Source of the DNA: Thermosynechococcus sichuanensis E542
GTDB lineage: Bacteria; Cyanobacteriota; Cyanobacteriia; Thermosynechococcales; Thermosynechococcaceae
Direction of reading: 5' to 3'
NCBI RefSeq assembly: GCF_003555505.1
Contig: NZ_CP032152.1
Span: forward strand, 1,535,001 to 1,599,000
DNA length: 64,000 nt
In this document: piece by piece, positions 1 through 8,778 of the stretch
Position numbering within the stretch: position 1 is the first letter of the stretch
Layout of the letters: each line of letters starts with the position of its first letter
The notes under the pieces: generated by a model
Told to the model about the DNA's origin: nothing
The model's database searches: none
What the model saw: the letters and a program-made list of their open reading frames with translations, nothing else
Position numbers and translations under genes: made by a program

Positions 1-105
1 TCTGAAAAACTGTGGAAATCTTTTTATTCTTTTTCCACCGAGATAATAGCCTGTGGAAAAACCCCCTACTTTTTCCACAAGTTTTCCACAGGGGGGAAGT
101 GGCTC

Positions 106-128
106 AAACCCGCTCTACAAGCGGGTTT
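106..128. repeat. Perfect 9-bp inverted repeat inside the origin
   Basis: Arms AAACCCGCT (106-114) and AGCGGGTTT (120-128) flank a 5-base loop. The hairpin sits between the 82-90 and 137-145 DnaA boxes. It could be the terminator of a gene ending left of the window or a structural element of the origin; there is only a short T tract, so termination is uncertain. Confidence 0.6.
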
Positions 129-136
129 CCGAAAAG

Positions 137-201
137 TTTTCCACATTTCCACAGCCCCTGCTACTACTATAAGAATATTTAAATAAATTTAGTAGTAGTA
201 G
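137..201. other. Basal unwinding element: DnaA box, GC spacer, DnaA-trios, A/T-rich DUE
   Basis: In order on the + strand: DnaA boxes at 137-145 and 145-153, the GC-rich spacer GCCCCTG at 154-160, CTACTACTA at 161-169, then the A/T-rich run 170-189. Read on the opposite strand, CTACTACTA is three 3'-GAT-5' trinucleotides, the DnaA-trio repeat described in Bacillus subtilis as the site where DnaA extends on single-stranded DNA. A mirrored TAG x4 lies at 190-201, so 161-169 and 190-198 form a perfect 9-bp inverted repeat around the A/T-rich core. Order and spacing match the described basal unwinding system; activity is inferred. Confidence 0.75.
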
Positions 202-682
202 ATCCTAGATCCTAAAGAGACTAAAGTTTGATCAGAGAAAAATAAGGATGTGATGGGGGTAACTTGGGGTTAGTTTGAAGCTGGTTTGTTTAGAGCTTGA
301 GGAAATCTTGGACGAGAGGATTGTGGTACTGGAGAACTTTTAGGAAGACAAGAACAGAACGAAGGGTTGAGATGGCTAGAGGATCGGAACTTCTAAGTAC
401 TTGGGGAAAACCTTGGGGAATTTGGGGAAAACTGTGAAAAAGGATTTGAATTTAGGTTCAGAACGCTCTAATGGGGATCTGTTTACGCCGCGAAAAATTT
501 TTTTTGGCCTGAGAGTGGTCTAGAAGCTTCTAGAAGGTGGGCGATCGCCCCAGTGAGTAGGTTTTATCGTTGAGGGGATTTAGCTGCCCATAGAGGCGAT
601 TTTATGAGGGGTTGTCTAGAAAACCTTGGGGCAGCCGTTTGCCGATAGGATAATCCAAGCAACTATCGTCCTCAAACTGGCC
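202..682. other. Non-coding stretch between the origin and the ArsA-like gene
   Basis: About 480 bases with no convincing gene. It contains a tandem GATCCTA pair just after the origin, one imperfect DnaA box (TGTGAAAAA at 433-441) and a HIP1 octamer near 541. I see no tRNA, no clear riboswitch and no obvious terminator. Promoter elements for the gene starting at 683 presumably lie in the last 100 bases but none is clear. Confidence 0.5.
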
Positions 683-1780
683 ATGACACGCATTGTTACT
701 CTTTTAGGAGCAACCCCAGAACAACAAACCGCACTGGGTCTAGCCATTGCCCAGTGGTTTGCCGGACAACAGCAGCGAACTTTATTAGCGGTGCCCAGTC
801 CAGCCACTTCCCTGCAATTTCTCATCGGCAGTCCAGATCAGGGGATTGGTTGGCAACCAAAGTTGCTATCAGAGGGATTGGCGATCGCCGAGCTGCTGGC
901 CACTGAAAGTCTCAACGCGGCATGGCAAGAACTCAGCCGTTTAGTGGAACCCTATTTGCCCCAAGAGTTGGTGGGTAAGGTTTATGCGGGGGAATTGGTA
1001 ATTCTACCGGGGATGGATACTCTGCTCACCCTAAATGCGTTGCGCGTGCACTACAGCAGTGGTGAGTACGATGTGATTGTCTATGTGGGTGGGAATAGTC
1101 AAGATACCCTGCGGCTGATTGGGTTGCCCCAAGGGTTAGCGTGGTACTATCGCCGCTTTCAACGGTTGCTGGATCAACTGGATCTGAACGCGATCGCCAA
1201 TGCCATTGGGGGGCCGATCGCTAGTGCGATTATGGCAGCCAATATTGATACCCAAAAAGTACGGGAACGTTTCGGTGAGGCGAAGGAGTGGATCGATCGC
1301 GGTGTGCAGATTGCCGCAGACCCACAACGGCTATCGGTGTTTCTGCTAACGGATGGTACAGCGATCTCAACAGCTCACACCCAATGGCTATGGGGCAGTG
1401 CTCAACAGGTGAATGTTCCCATTTCTGAAGTCTTTTGTATGGGGGAACCCACCCCAGAGGTCAGCAACACGTTTGCACCACTGCGCATTGCGGCTCTCCC
1501 CAAAGACTGGCGCAACTGGCAAAGCCTTGTTTCCCATCTTCCAGACCTGAACCAGTTGGCGGCAGCACCGGCTCCCCATGAATTTGATGAGACGCAACAA
1601 CAGGTGCGCATTTTCCTGCCGGGGTTTCGCAAGGAGCAAGTGAAACTCAGCGAGTTTAGTGGGGAACTGACGGTGGAGGCTGGCGATCAGCGGCGCCATA
1701 TTGAGCTACCCCCGAGTCTCAAGGGCAAACCGGTTCGCGGGGGTAAATTTGAAGCCCCCTACCTGATTGTTAGTTTCTAA
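683..1780 (+). CDS. ArsA/Get3-family protein lacking a P-loop, with C-terminal HSP20-like domain
   Basis: The 365-residue product resembles the ArsA/Get3 anion- or tail-anchored-protein-targeting ATPases: residues 108-112 read LPGMD, followed by HYSSGEYDVIV and the LRLIGLPQGLAWYYRR stretch typical of the family. The N-terminal deviant Walker A motif (GKGGVGKT) is replaced by GATPEQQT at 9-16, and the switch region that normally reads DSAPTG reads YVGGNS, so ATP hydrolysis looks lost. From about residue 300 a short beta-rich segment resembles the ArsA-type HSP20-like domain. The ATG at 683 is preferred over an upstream in-frame TTG because it places the first beta strand (TRIVTLLG) at the N-terminus. 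It shares its last four bases with the hisD stop. Confidence 0.75.
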   Translation: MTRIVTLLGATPEQQTALGLAIAQWFAGQQQRTLLAVPSPATSLQFLIGSPDQGIGWQPKLLSEGLAIAELLATESLNAAWQELSRLVEPYLPQELVGKVYAGELVILPGMDTLLTLNALRVHYSSGEYDVIVYVGGNSQDTLRLIGLPQGLAWYYRRFQRLLDQLDLNAIANAIGGPIASAIMAANIDTQKVRERFGEAKEWIDRGVQIAADPQRLSVFLLTDGTAISTAHTQWLWGSAQQVNVPISEVFCMGEPTPEVSNTFAPLRIAALPKDWRNWQSLVSHLPDLNQLAAAPAPHEFDETQQQVRIFLPGFRKEQVKLSEFSGELTVEAGDQRRHIELPPSLKGKPVRGGKFEAPYLIVSF

Positions 1781-3072
1781 GGCTCAAGGCGCAGACGCAC
1801 GGAGTCGCGGTGGGAGATCAGGCCTTCCGTTTCAGCGAGGGTCATGACCGCTCCCCCCTGTTTGCGTAAGGCGGCAGGGGTGTATTGAATAATGCTGGAG
1901 TGTTTGAGGAAGGTTTCTACGCCCAAGGCAGAAGCATAACGGGCGGCACCAGAGGTGGGTAGCGTGTGATTGGGGCCTGCTAGATAGTCGCCAACCGCTT
2001 CAGGGGTGGAATAGCCGAGAAAAATCGCACCGGCATGGTGCACCTGCTCCACAAGGCTCCAAGGGTCTTCGACTTCCAGTTCCAGATGCTCTGGGGCAAA
2101 GTTATTGGATAGCTCAACGGCTTGTTCAAGGGTTTGAACAATGCCAATCAGGCCGTAGTGGGCGATCGCCTTCTCAGTGAGGACACGGCGCGGATGCTCA
2201 GCCAATTGTTCATTAACAGCAGTGACAACGGCTTCCGCAAGGGGAAGACTCGGCGTGAGCAAAATGGCTGCCGCAAGGGGATCATGTTCCGCTTGAGCCA
2301 GTAGATCAGCCGCAATGTGCACAGGATTGGCTGCCTCATCGGCAATAATTAAGACTTCTGACGGCCCTGCTAGGGAATCAATACCCACACGGCCATAGAC
2401 CTGCTTCTTGGCCAGCATGACATACAGGTTTCCCGGCCCGGTAATGACATCCACCCGAGGAATCGTTTCTGTGCCATAGGCAAGGGCGGCAATGGCTTGG
2501 GCGCCACCAACGCGATAAATCTCTTGAATCCCTGCTTCTTGGGCAGCAACGAGAACCGCAGGGTTAATGCCTTTGCCCTGACCGGGAGGGGTGACCATGA
2601 CAATCCGCTGCACACCGGCCACCTGAGCGGGAATCGCATTCATTAAAACCGTACTCGGATAGGCAGCCCGCCCCCCGGGCACATACAATCCGGCAGCATC
2701 AACGGCAGTGTAGCGTTTGCCGAGGACAATGCCATCTTCACCAAATTGCACCCAACTTTTGGGGACTCGCTGGCGGTGGAAGGCTTCAATTTGTTGCTTG
2801 GCAAGGCGAATCGCATCGAGGAGTTCTTTGGACACCTGTTGGTAAGCGGCATCCAGTTCATCGCCTTTCACCCGTAATGTTTCGGGGGTGAGGTCAATGT
2901 GATCAAACTGGGCCGTGTACTCAATTAGGGCGCGATCGCCTTCCTTGGCCACACGGCGCAAAATTGCCTCAACAGTAGCCTGTTGTTCGCTCATCTCCCC
3001 GCTATCGGTGCGATCGCAAATGCGGCGTAGTTCAGCGCGTAGGTCTGTTAACTGGGTGATGATCCGCAACAT
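1777..3072 (-). CDS. hisD: Histidinol dehydrogenase
   Basis: HisD performs the last two steps of histidine synthesis, oxidising L-histidinol to histidine with two NAD+ and an active-site zinc. The 431-residue protein has the family length and its landmark segments: VPGGRAAYPSTVLMN, GPGNLYVMLAKK, the AGPSEVLI segment, and the NHTLPTSGAARYAS segment carrying a conserved catalytic/metal-binding His. It is convergent with the ArsA-like gene and uses TAG on the minus strand within the shared CTAA. No other his genes are nearby, as is usual for dispersed cyanobacterial biosynthetic genes. Confidence 0.97.
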   Translation of the reverse strand: MLRIITQLTDLRAELRRICDRTDSGEMSEQQATVEAILRRVAKEGDRALIEYTAQFDHIDLTPETLRVKGDELDAAYQQVSKELLDAIRLAKQQIEAFHRQRVPKSWVQFGEDGIVLGKRYTAVDAAGLYVPGGRAAYPSTVLMNAIPAQVAGVQRIVMVTPPGQGKGINPAVLVAAQEAGIQEIYRVGGAQAIAALAYGTETIPRVDVITGPGNLYVMLAKKQVYGRVGIDSLAGPSEVLIIADEAANPVHIAADLLAQAEHDPLAAAILLTPSLPLAEAVVTAVNEQLAEHPRRVLTEKAIAHYGLIGIVQTLEQAVELSNNFAPEHLELEVEDPWSLVEQVHHAGAIFLGYSTPEAVGDYLAGPNHTLPTSGAARYASALGVETFLKHSSIIQYTPAALRKQGGAVMTLAETEGLISHRDSVRLRLEP

Positions 3073-3228
3073 GGTCGTTCACGTAGGCGAGGCAGAGAGT
3101 CGGGTAAAGGTTAAAAAACCTTAATCAACCCTATCAATAGCTTACAGTGATTTTCCAATTACAGGGGCGGGCTAGGGCTGGCCAACAGCGAGTGCTTGAG
3201 GTTATAGGGAGGCCATATCGGTCACAAT

Positions 3229-3564
3229 TCACTGTGCTGTCCCTTCGGAGGTGGCGTCAGGTGACCAAGGGAGCCAGTTCTGATCAAGGGCTTGTTCGAG
3301 GCTAAATTCTGGGGTATCAGGAATCAAATGTGGACTCACCCCACTGGCGCTGAGAAAGAGTTTTCGCCCATTGCGATATTGTTTGACGAAAATTTCCTGC
3401 ACAAAGGATGTCAAGCTAGGGCTGGCTTCGAGTATTTCCTGAATGGGCAATCTAAAATTCATCACTGCTCGTTGCCAACGCCGCAGGCAGTATTCCTGTT
3501 CCGTGTCCCAGTATTTAATTTTGAGGTAAAGGGATGCAGGCTTAGTTTTAATGGGAGAGGTCAT
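3229..3564 (-). pseudogene. DUF29 family protein, C-terminal part only
   Basis: The 111-residue reading frame resembles the second half of DUF29 proteins, a family abundant in cyanobacteria with no known function: LKIKYWDTEQEYCLRRW, then a SPSL segment, a YRNGRKLFL segment and the typical ending of the form F-x-L-E-Q-A-L-D-x-x-W-L-P-W. The usual N-terminal half (YETDxYxWL...LDxENxxEEIESLG) is absent, and upstream is the end of a second DUF29-like frame, so this looks like a truncated tandem copy. It overlaps the upstream frame by 17 bases. A functional short protein cannot be excluded. Confidence 0.6.
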
Positions 3565-4007
3565 ACCAGAACGCTTCTCGAAGGGCAGTGGGTTCTATGA
3601 ATTTAAGGTCAGATTGCCAAGGCAGCCACTCCTCGTCTAGAGCTTCCTCGATTGTGAAGTCGGGTACTTCCGGAATCACGTCAGGGGATAAACCGATCGC
3701 CTTCAGCATACTTTTCCTTGCCTTTTGATAGGAGTCTAGGAAAGCTGCCTTTGCAAACGTCTGAAGACTAGGGCTATCCTGCAAAATGAGGGCAATTTCT
3801 AAACGGAAATGACTAATCTCCAACAGCCAACCCCTATAGCAGTATTGTTGCTCAGTTTTCACTGCGACCCAAGCTCTCAATCTCCTCAATGAAATTTTCC
3901 ACATCTAAGTTGGCAAAGTCTCGTGCCTTTAATTGGGCAACGGTCTCGTTCAGCCAAAGGTAGTAGTCGGTCTCGTAGAGGAGTTGGGTCCTAAGACGAG
4001 GGGTCAT
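3548..4007 (-). pseudogene. DUF29 gene broken by an internal deletion and frameshift
   Basis: An ATG at 4007 opens a 51-codon frame (stop at 3852) encoding a good DUF29 N-terminus (LLYETDYYLWLNETVAQL, then ENFIEEIESLGRSE). The C-terminal half continues in another frame (3548-3904: EISHFRLEIALILQDSPSL ... EEALDEEWLPW). Compared with the usual family layout about 20 residues between GRSE and the Q-Y-x-x-x-x-x-W region are missing, so a deletion that also shifted the frame best explains it. The ATG overlaps the end of ruvB by 17 bases, suggesting it was translated in the ilvC-ruvB operon. Sequencing error is an alternative but would not explain the missing residues. Confidence 0.65.
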
Positions 4008-5079
4008 GGGGACTAGATAACAAGGGCAACTGATTTTCTGGGGGAGTATAGCCTAGGTGTTGCCAAGCGCGGGGCGTGGCGACGCGGCCTCGGGGGGTTC
4101 GTTGCAGATAGCCCATCTGGAGAAGGTAGGGTTCATAGACCTCTTCAATGGTTTGCACATCTTCGCCCGTGGCTGCGGCAAGGGTTTCAATCCCCACAGG
4201 TCCCCCTTGGTAGGACTCAATCATCAGACTGAGGAGCCGGCGATCGCTCCAATCTAAGCCTGCTGGATCCACATTGAACAGTTCAAGGGCAGCAGTAGCC
4301 ACCTCTAGGCTAATCGTGCCACCGTGCTTCACATCGGCATAATCCCGTACCCGCTTCAGGAGCCGCAGGGCAATGCGGGGAGTGCCGCGACTGCGCCGGC
4401 CAATTTCTAGCGCTGCTTCGGGGGTAATGGGGGTTTGTAAGAGGGCTGCCCCCCGCTGCACAATCTGCTGGAGTTCTTCGGGATGATAAAAGCGCAACCG
4501 CTGCACTAAACCAAAGCGATCGCGCAAGGGCGAGGTCAACGCCCCAGCACGGGTGGTTGCTCCCACAAGGGTAAAGCGATTGAGTTTCAGTCGTCGTGTG
4601 CGGGCTGTTTGCTGTTTGCCCACCGTCAGATCAAGGTAAAAGTCCTCCATGGCGGGATAGAGGAGTTCCTCGGTCATGCGGGAGAGGCGGTGAATCTCAT
4701 CAATAAAGAGAATATCCCCCGCTTGCAGGTTGACCAAGAGACCCACAATGTCGCGGGGGCGTTCCAAAGCTGGGGCACTGGTCACTTTGCAGTTGACCCC
4801 CATTTCTGCTGCCAAGATCAAGGCAATAGTGGTTTTCCCTAAGCCCGGCGGGCCATAGAGTAGCAGGTGATCAAGGGGTTCTTGGCGTGCCTTGGCTGCC
4901 TCGATCGCAATGTGCAGCACATCCTTTAGTTCCTGCTGGCCAATGTAGTCCTGCAAAGAGCGGGGACGTAGGGATTCTTCAGCTAGGGACTGCTGTTCCT
5001 CTAGGGTGGGTTGATTGGAAAGCAGTGAAGGGGGGCGCGATCGCTCCGGCGGTGAATTGTGCGACGAAATAATCGCCAT
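3991..5079 (-). CDS. ruvB: Holliday junction DNA helicase RuvB
   Basis: RuvB is the AAA+ motor that, with RuvA, drives branch migration of Holliday junctions. The 362-residue product has an extended N-terminus typical of cyanobacteria (about 20 residues more than E. coli), then [12 protein letters not shown], Walker [10 protein letters not shown] near residue 75, Walker [11 protein letters not shown], sensor GATTRAG, arginine-finger region SPLRDRFG, and a winged-helix C-terminus with RTPRGRVAT. It follows ilvC by only 21 bases on the same strand and overlaps the remains of a DUF29 gene downstream. Confidence 0.97.
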   Translation of the reverse strand: MAIISSHNSPPERSRPPSLLSNQPTLEEQQSLAEESLRPRSLQDYIGQQELKDVLHIAIEAAKARQEPLDHLLLYGPPGLGKTTIALILAAEMGVNCKVTSAPALERPRDIVGLLVNLQAGDILFIDEIHRLSRMTEELLYPAMEDFYLDLTVGKQQTARTRRLKLNRFTLVGATTRAGALTSPLRDRFGLVQRLRFYHPEELQQIVQRGAALLQTPITPEAALEIGRRSRGTPRIALRLLKRVRDYADVKHGGTISLEVATAALELFNVDPAGLDWSDRRLLSLMIESYQGGPVGIETLAAATGEDVQTIEEVYEPYLLQMGYLQRTPRGRVATPRAWQHLGYTPPENQLPLLSSPHDPSS

Positions 5080-5100
5080 CGGTGCCCCCTAGGGCAAAGT

Positions 5101-6096
5101 TTAAGCCCGTTTTAACCAGCTAAACATGGAGCGCAGTTGTTGACCCACCTGTTCAATGGGGTGTTCTGCCTCCCGTCGCCGCATGGCAGTAAAGCCCGGT
5201 TTACCCGCCATATTTTCCAGCACAAACTCACGGGCAAACTGACCCGTTTGAATTTCGTGGAGAATTTTGCGCATTTCCGCGCGGGTTTCATCGGTGATAA
5301 TCCGTGGGCCACGGGTGAGGTCGCCGTATTCTGCGGTGTTGGAGATACTGTCCCGCATTTTGGCAAGACCCCCCTCAACAATCAAATCCACAATCAGCTT
5401 TACTTCATGGAGACACTCAAAGTAGGCCAGCTCTGGCTGATAACCCGCCTGCACCAATGTTTCAAAGCCAGCCTTAATCAGGGCACTGAGGCCACCACAG
5501 AGCACCACTTGCTCACCAAAGAGATCGGTTTCGGTTTCTTCACGGAAGGTGGTTTCCAGAATGCCGGCACGGGTGCCACCAATCCCCTTGGCGTAAGCCA
5601 TGGCTAAATCACGGGCTTGACCACTGGCATTTTGATAGACCGCAAATAGGCAGGGTACCCCTTCCCCTTGGGTATAGGTGCGGCGGACAAGGTGACCGGG
5701 CCCTTTGGGCGCCACCATCACCACATCCACGTTGTCGGGGGGCACAATCTGGCCAAAGTGAATGTTAAAGCCGTGGGCAAAGGAGAGAACATTTCCCGCG
5801 TGCAGGTGGGGGGCAATCTCCTGCTCATAAACAACCCGCTGAACTTCATCGGGCAGAAGAATCATAATCCAGTCGGCCATTTTCGCAGCTTCCGCCACGG
5901 GGTGTACCGCTAAACCATCGGCACGGGCGCGCTCTGCAGAACGACTGCCGGCATAGAGACCCACCACAACATTGAGACCGCTATCCCGCAGGTTGAGGGC
6001 ATGGGCGTGGCCTTGGGAGCCATAGCCAATAATGGCGATCGTTTTGTCTTTGAGGAGTTCTAATTGGGCATCTGCGTCGTAATACATGCGCGCCAT
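5101..6096 (-). CDS. ilvC: Ketol-acid reductoisomerase (NADP+)
   Basis: IlvC converts acetolactate or acetohydroxybutyrate to the dihydroxy acids of valine and isoleucine synthesis using NADPH and Mg2+. The 331-residue class I enzyme has the Rossmann motif [18 protein letters not shown], then [11 protein letters not shown], the acidic metal site in the [13 protein letters not shown] segment, and [12 protein letters not shown]. The start is set at MARMYYD because it gives the family length; an in-frame ATG nine codons upstream (6123) is possible. It is the first gene of an apparent ilvC-ruvB operon. Confidence 0.97.
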   Translation of the reverse strand: MARMYYDADAQLELLKDKTIAIIGYGSQGHAHALNLRDSGLNVVVGLYAGSRSAERARADGLAVHPVAEAAKMADWIMILLPDEVQRVVYEQEIAPHLHAGNVLSFAHGFNIHFGQIVPPDNVDVVMVAPKGPGHLVRRTYTQGEGVPCLFAVYQNASGQARDLAMAYAKGIGGTRAGILETTFREETETDLFGEQVVLCGGLSALIKAGFETLVQAGYQPELAYFECLHEVKLIVDLIVEGGLAKMRDSISNTAEYGDLTRGPRIITDETRAEMRKILHEIQTGQFAREFVLENMAGKPGFTAMRRREAEHPIEQVGQQLRSMFSWLKRA

Positions 6097-6184
6097 AGTG
6101 ATGATGTTCCTTTCCAATTGCATTCAGCAGGTCGTTATTATTTCTCTACCACATTGGCAGGGCCGATATAGCTAGTTGCGGGAG

Positions 6185-6469
6185 TTAACGATTACGGGAA
6201 TAGCGATTGTTGCCACCGCCCATGGCTTCACGGGGACGCGCTTTATTGACCTTGAGTTGCCGTCCCATCCATTCGGCACCGTCGAGATCGGCGATCGCCG
6301 CATCTTCTTCAGCATCCGTGGACATTTCCACAAAACCAAAGCCCCGCTTACGGCCTGTTTCCCGATCCACTGGTAAATAGACTTGTTTAACGGAACCGTA
6401 CTCGGCAAAAACGGCCTCTAGGTCTTCTTGGGTGGCCGTGTAGGAAAGGTTGCCGACATAAATAGACAT
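6185..6469 (-). CDS. RNA-binding protein with one RRM domain (Rbp type)
   Basis: The 94-residue protein is almost entirely one RNA recognition motif: RNP2 IYVGNL at residues 3-8 and RNP1 RKRGFGFVEM near 41-50, followed by a short Gly/Asn/Arg tail. This is the layout of the cyanobacterial Rbp family, several members of which are cold-induced and bind RNA; some also influence mRNA localisation. The 233-base upstream region (6470-6702) is long for this window and probably holds a 5' leader, but I see no defined element. It is divergent from mnmA. Confidence 0.93.
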   Translation of the reverse strand: MSIYVGNLSYTATQEDLEAVFAEYGSVKQVYLPVDRETGRKRGFGFVEMSTDAEEDAAIADLDGAEWMGRQLKVNKARPREAMGGGNNRYSRNR

Positions 6470-6702
6470 AATCTGATCTGCTCCAAAGCAAAAATTGAAC
6501 CTAGTGTTGACGCTGACTTCGGAGAGACGACTGTTACGTAACCAACCTTCCCTAAAACCGAACTCAAGAATCGCTCTACTTAAAAACTCAAGCGGCGATT
6601 ACTCGCCAACCTTGTCTCCCGATTATAGCCGATTACGATGGCCTGCGCTGCGAAAGTAGGAATGCTACCCTAAAAGAGGTAGATTTTTTGTGAATCTTAA
6701 CA

Positions 6703-7812
6703 ATGTCCGATTTACCGGCGGTTGTTGTTGGCCTTTCCGGCGGTGTCGATAGTTCTGTGGCCATTGCCAGCCTCAAGGCTCAAGGATACCCCGTTGTCGG
6801 TCTGACACTGTGGCTGATGAAGGGTAAGGGGCAGTGCTGCTCTGAGGGGCTAGTGGATGCGGCGCGTCTTTGTGAGGAGCTGGGCGTCCCTCACCATATT
6901 GTGGATAGCCGTGAAATTTTCGAGAAATATATTGTGAACTATCTGGTCAGTGGCTACGCCAGTGGGGTGACACCGCTGCCCTGTTCCCAATGCAACCGTT
7001 TGGTGAAGTTTGGGCCAATGTTGGCCTATAGCCGTGAGCAACTGGGGATTGACTACATTGCTACGGGGCATTATGCCCAAGTGAAATACAATCCCACTAG
7101 CGATCGCTATGAACTGTGGCGGGCGGTGGATCGTCATAAGGATCAGAGCTACTTTCTCTATGACTTGCCCCAAGAGATTCTAGCCCACGTCCTTTTTCCC
7201 CTCGGTCAGCAAACCAAGGCTGAAACCCGTGCCCTCGCGGCGCAGTATGGCCTGCACACCGCCAGTAAACCGGAAAGCCAAGATCTCTGCCTGATTGAAG
7301 CCCATGGATCCATGCGCCAATTCTTGGATCAGTATCTGCCGAGCCAGCAGGGGGAGATTGTTGATGTCCATGGCCGGGTGCTGGGGTACCATCAGGGGAT
7401 TCACCACTATACAATTGGCCAGCGCAAAGGCTTGGGAATTGCGGCACCTGAACCCCTCTACGTGGTGGCCTTGGATCGGGAACACAATCGCGTCATTGTT
7501 GGCGATCGCGCCACCGCCGGCCGTCGTGAGTGCACAGTAGCACGGGTGAACTGGGTCTCGATTCCCCGCCCCACAGAACCACTGACAGCCACGGTACAAA
7601 TTCGCTATCGCACTCCCCCTGTACCAGTGACCATCATTCCCGACCCCAACTCGGAGCAGGTACAATTGGAGTTTGCTGAACCGCAATTTGGGGTAACGCC
7701 GGGGCAAGCGGCGGTCTGGTATGCGGGCGATCGCCTCCTAGGGGGTGGCATCATCCAGCCCTTTAGCACACCTACCCCAGAACCTCTAGAAACGAGGGTC
7801 GCACAGGTTTAA
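6703..7812 (+). CDS. mnmA: tRNA-specific 2-thiouridylase MnmA
   Basis: MnmA thiolates U34 of tRNAs for Lys, Glu and Gln. The 369-residue product has the PP-loop ATP-binding motif GLSGGVDSS at residues 9-17, the segment [15 protein letters not shown] that carries one catalytic Cys, GHYAQV, the [10 protein letters not shown] segment, and SQDLCLIEA with the second Cys, followed by an [12 protein letters not shown] segment. It is the first gene of a tight + strand run (mnmA, rpoZ, unknown, radical SAM, nanE). Confidence 0.96.
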   Translation: MSDLPAVVVGLSGGVDSSVAIASLKAQGYPVVGLTLWLMKGKGQCCSEGLVDAARLCEELGVPHHIVDSREIFEKYIVNYLVSGYASGVTPLPCSQCNRLVKFGPMLAYSREQLGIDYIATGHYAQVKYNPTSDRYELWRAVDRHKDQSYFLYDLPQEILAHVLFPLGQQTKAETRALAAQYGLHTASKPESQDLCLIEAHGSMRQFLDQYLPSQQGEIVDVHGRVLGYHQGIHHYTIGQRKGLGIAAPEPLYVVALDREHNRVIVGDRATAGRRECTVARVNWVSIPRPTEPLTATVQIRYRTPPVPVTIIPDPNSEQVQLEFAEPQFGVTPGQAAVWYAGDRLLGGGIIQPFSTPTPEPLETRVAQV

Positions 7813-7836
7813 GAACGTCTAAAGAAAGGACTCACC

Positions 7837-8067
7837 ATGCAAAAACGCCTTCATTACTCATCGTTGGAAATTAACCGTCGGGCTGAACAACTGATCAACC
7901 ATTCCGACAGTCGCTATCGAATTACGGTGCAAATTGCGAACCGTGCCAAGCAGCGGCGAGGGCTAGAGGCCAGTGAAGATCTCGATGATCTGCCCCTGAA
8001 GCCGGTGACCCGTGCCATTATCGAAATGTCCGATGAAATTGCCCAACCGGAGTTACTGGCAGATTAG
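7837..8067 (+). CDS. rpoZ: DNA-directed RNA polymerase omega subunit
   Basis: The 76-residue product matches the compact omega subunit of cyanobacteria, which helps assemble the polymerase core around beta-prime: SSLEINRRAEQLI, SRYRITVQIANRAKQRR and KPVTRAIIEMSDE. A good Shine-Dalgarno (AAAGGA) precedes the ATG. It lies 24 bases after mnmA and 5 bases before the next gene, so it is almost certainly cotranscribed with both. Confidence 0.95.
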   Translation: MQKRLHYSSLEINRRAEQLINHSDSRYRITVQIANRAKQRRGLEASEDLDDLPLKPVTRAIIEMSDEIAQPELLAD

Positions 8068-8072
8068 GCGCT

Positions 8073-8753
8073 ATGGCGAGAGGAGGGGGCTGGACACTTT
8101 TGGGCTGGTTTACGTGGGGCTGCTTGCTGGCACTGTTGTGGTTGCCCCTGAGCAGTACTTGGAGCGGGGGGCGATCGCAATCTAACCCCAACTTGCCCGA
8201 TGCCACGGGTCAAATTCTGATTAACCCCCGCTTGGTGGCGGAAACTCTCTATCCGAAGTTACGCGGTTTCCCGAAGGAAAATCACTACATCCGCCAAGAA
8301 AATCGTCAGCCGGCGCCAGAGAGTACGCTCCTAGAGCGATTCATTGTCTATCACACCACTGTCAAAGGGCGATCGCCCCTCTACCGCTTTGACTGGAAAA
8401 TTTCCCTTGCCGACTATTTGGGGCTGAATGAATTCCTGCGGGGAGAAACCTATCCGGGACGTTCCTACCTGACAGTCAACCCAATGGAAGGGGATGTTGC
8501 TGCCATTCGCCAACTCAACCGCCAACAACGGGATGCCTTGGTGAGCACACTGGCCACCTTCTACGCCCAGCAGGCGGGGTTACCCACTACCACACCCCAG
8601 CCTCCCCAACCCCAGACAACGCTGCCAGAACCAACACCGAGACCCACAACGGTACTGCCACCCCTTCCCCAACCCGGTAGTGCCGGACTTTTGGTGCCCC
8701 CTGAACCCCCCCGCCCGATGCCCACTGGGGAATCTCGCTTTTTACTGCCCTAG
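8073..8753 (+). CDS. Unrecognised membrane-anchored or exported protein with Pro-rich tail
   Basis: I do not recognise a named family. The 226-residue product has a hydrophobic N-terminal segment (about residues 8-27) that looks like a signal anchor, a mixed alpha/beta central part (about 45-165), and a C-terminal 60 residues rich in Pro and Thr-Pro repeats. It starts five bases after rpoZ and its end runs up to the radical SAM gene, so it belongs to the same operon. The central domain probably faces the periplasm. Cyanobacteria-specific occurrence is a guess from context. Confidence 0.7.
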   Translation: MARGGGWTLLGWFTWGCLLALLWLPLSSTWSGGRSQSNPNLPDATGQILINPRLVAETLYPKLRGFPKENHYIRQENRQPAPESTLLERFIVYHTTVKGRSPLYRFDWKISLADYLGLNEFLRGETYPGRSYLTVNPMEGDVAAIRQLNRQQRDALVSTLATFYAQQAGLPTTTPQPPQPQTTLPEPTPRPTTVLPPLPQPGSAGLLVPPEPPRPMPTGESRFLLP

Positions 8754-8778
8754 ATGTTTGCAATTGGGTCAATGCGTC

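Larger units (their letters stand above)
1..201. other. oriC: Probable chromosomal replication origin (oriC): DnaA-box cluster
   Basis: Exact copies of the cyanobacterial DnaA box TTTTCCACA lie at 71-79, 82-90 and 137-145, with its reverse complement at 52-60. One-mismatch copies lie at 11-19 (reverse), 31-39 and 145-153. Seven boxes in about 150 bp of non-coding DNA, followed by A/T-rich DNA, is the usual make-up of a bacterial origin. In cyanobacteria oriC commonly lies beside dnaN; that gene would be left of position 1 and cannot be seen here. The cluster may continue leftwards. Origin identity is inferred from box density and the adjoining unwinding element. Confidence 0.85.

Noticed and set aside
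7180-7707. 175-codon frame antisense to mnmA
   Set aside because: It lies wholly within mnmA, has no homology pattern and reflects codon bias of the real gene.
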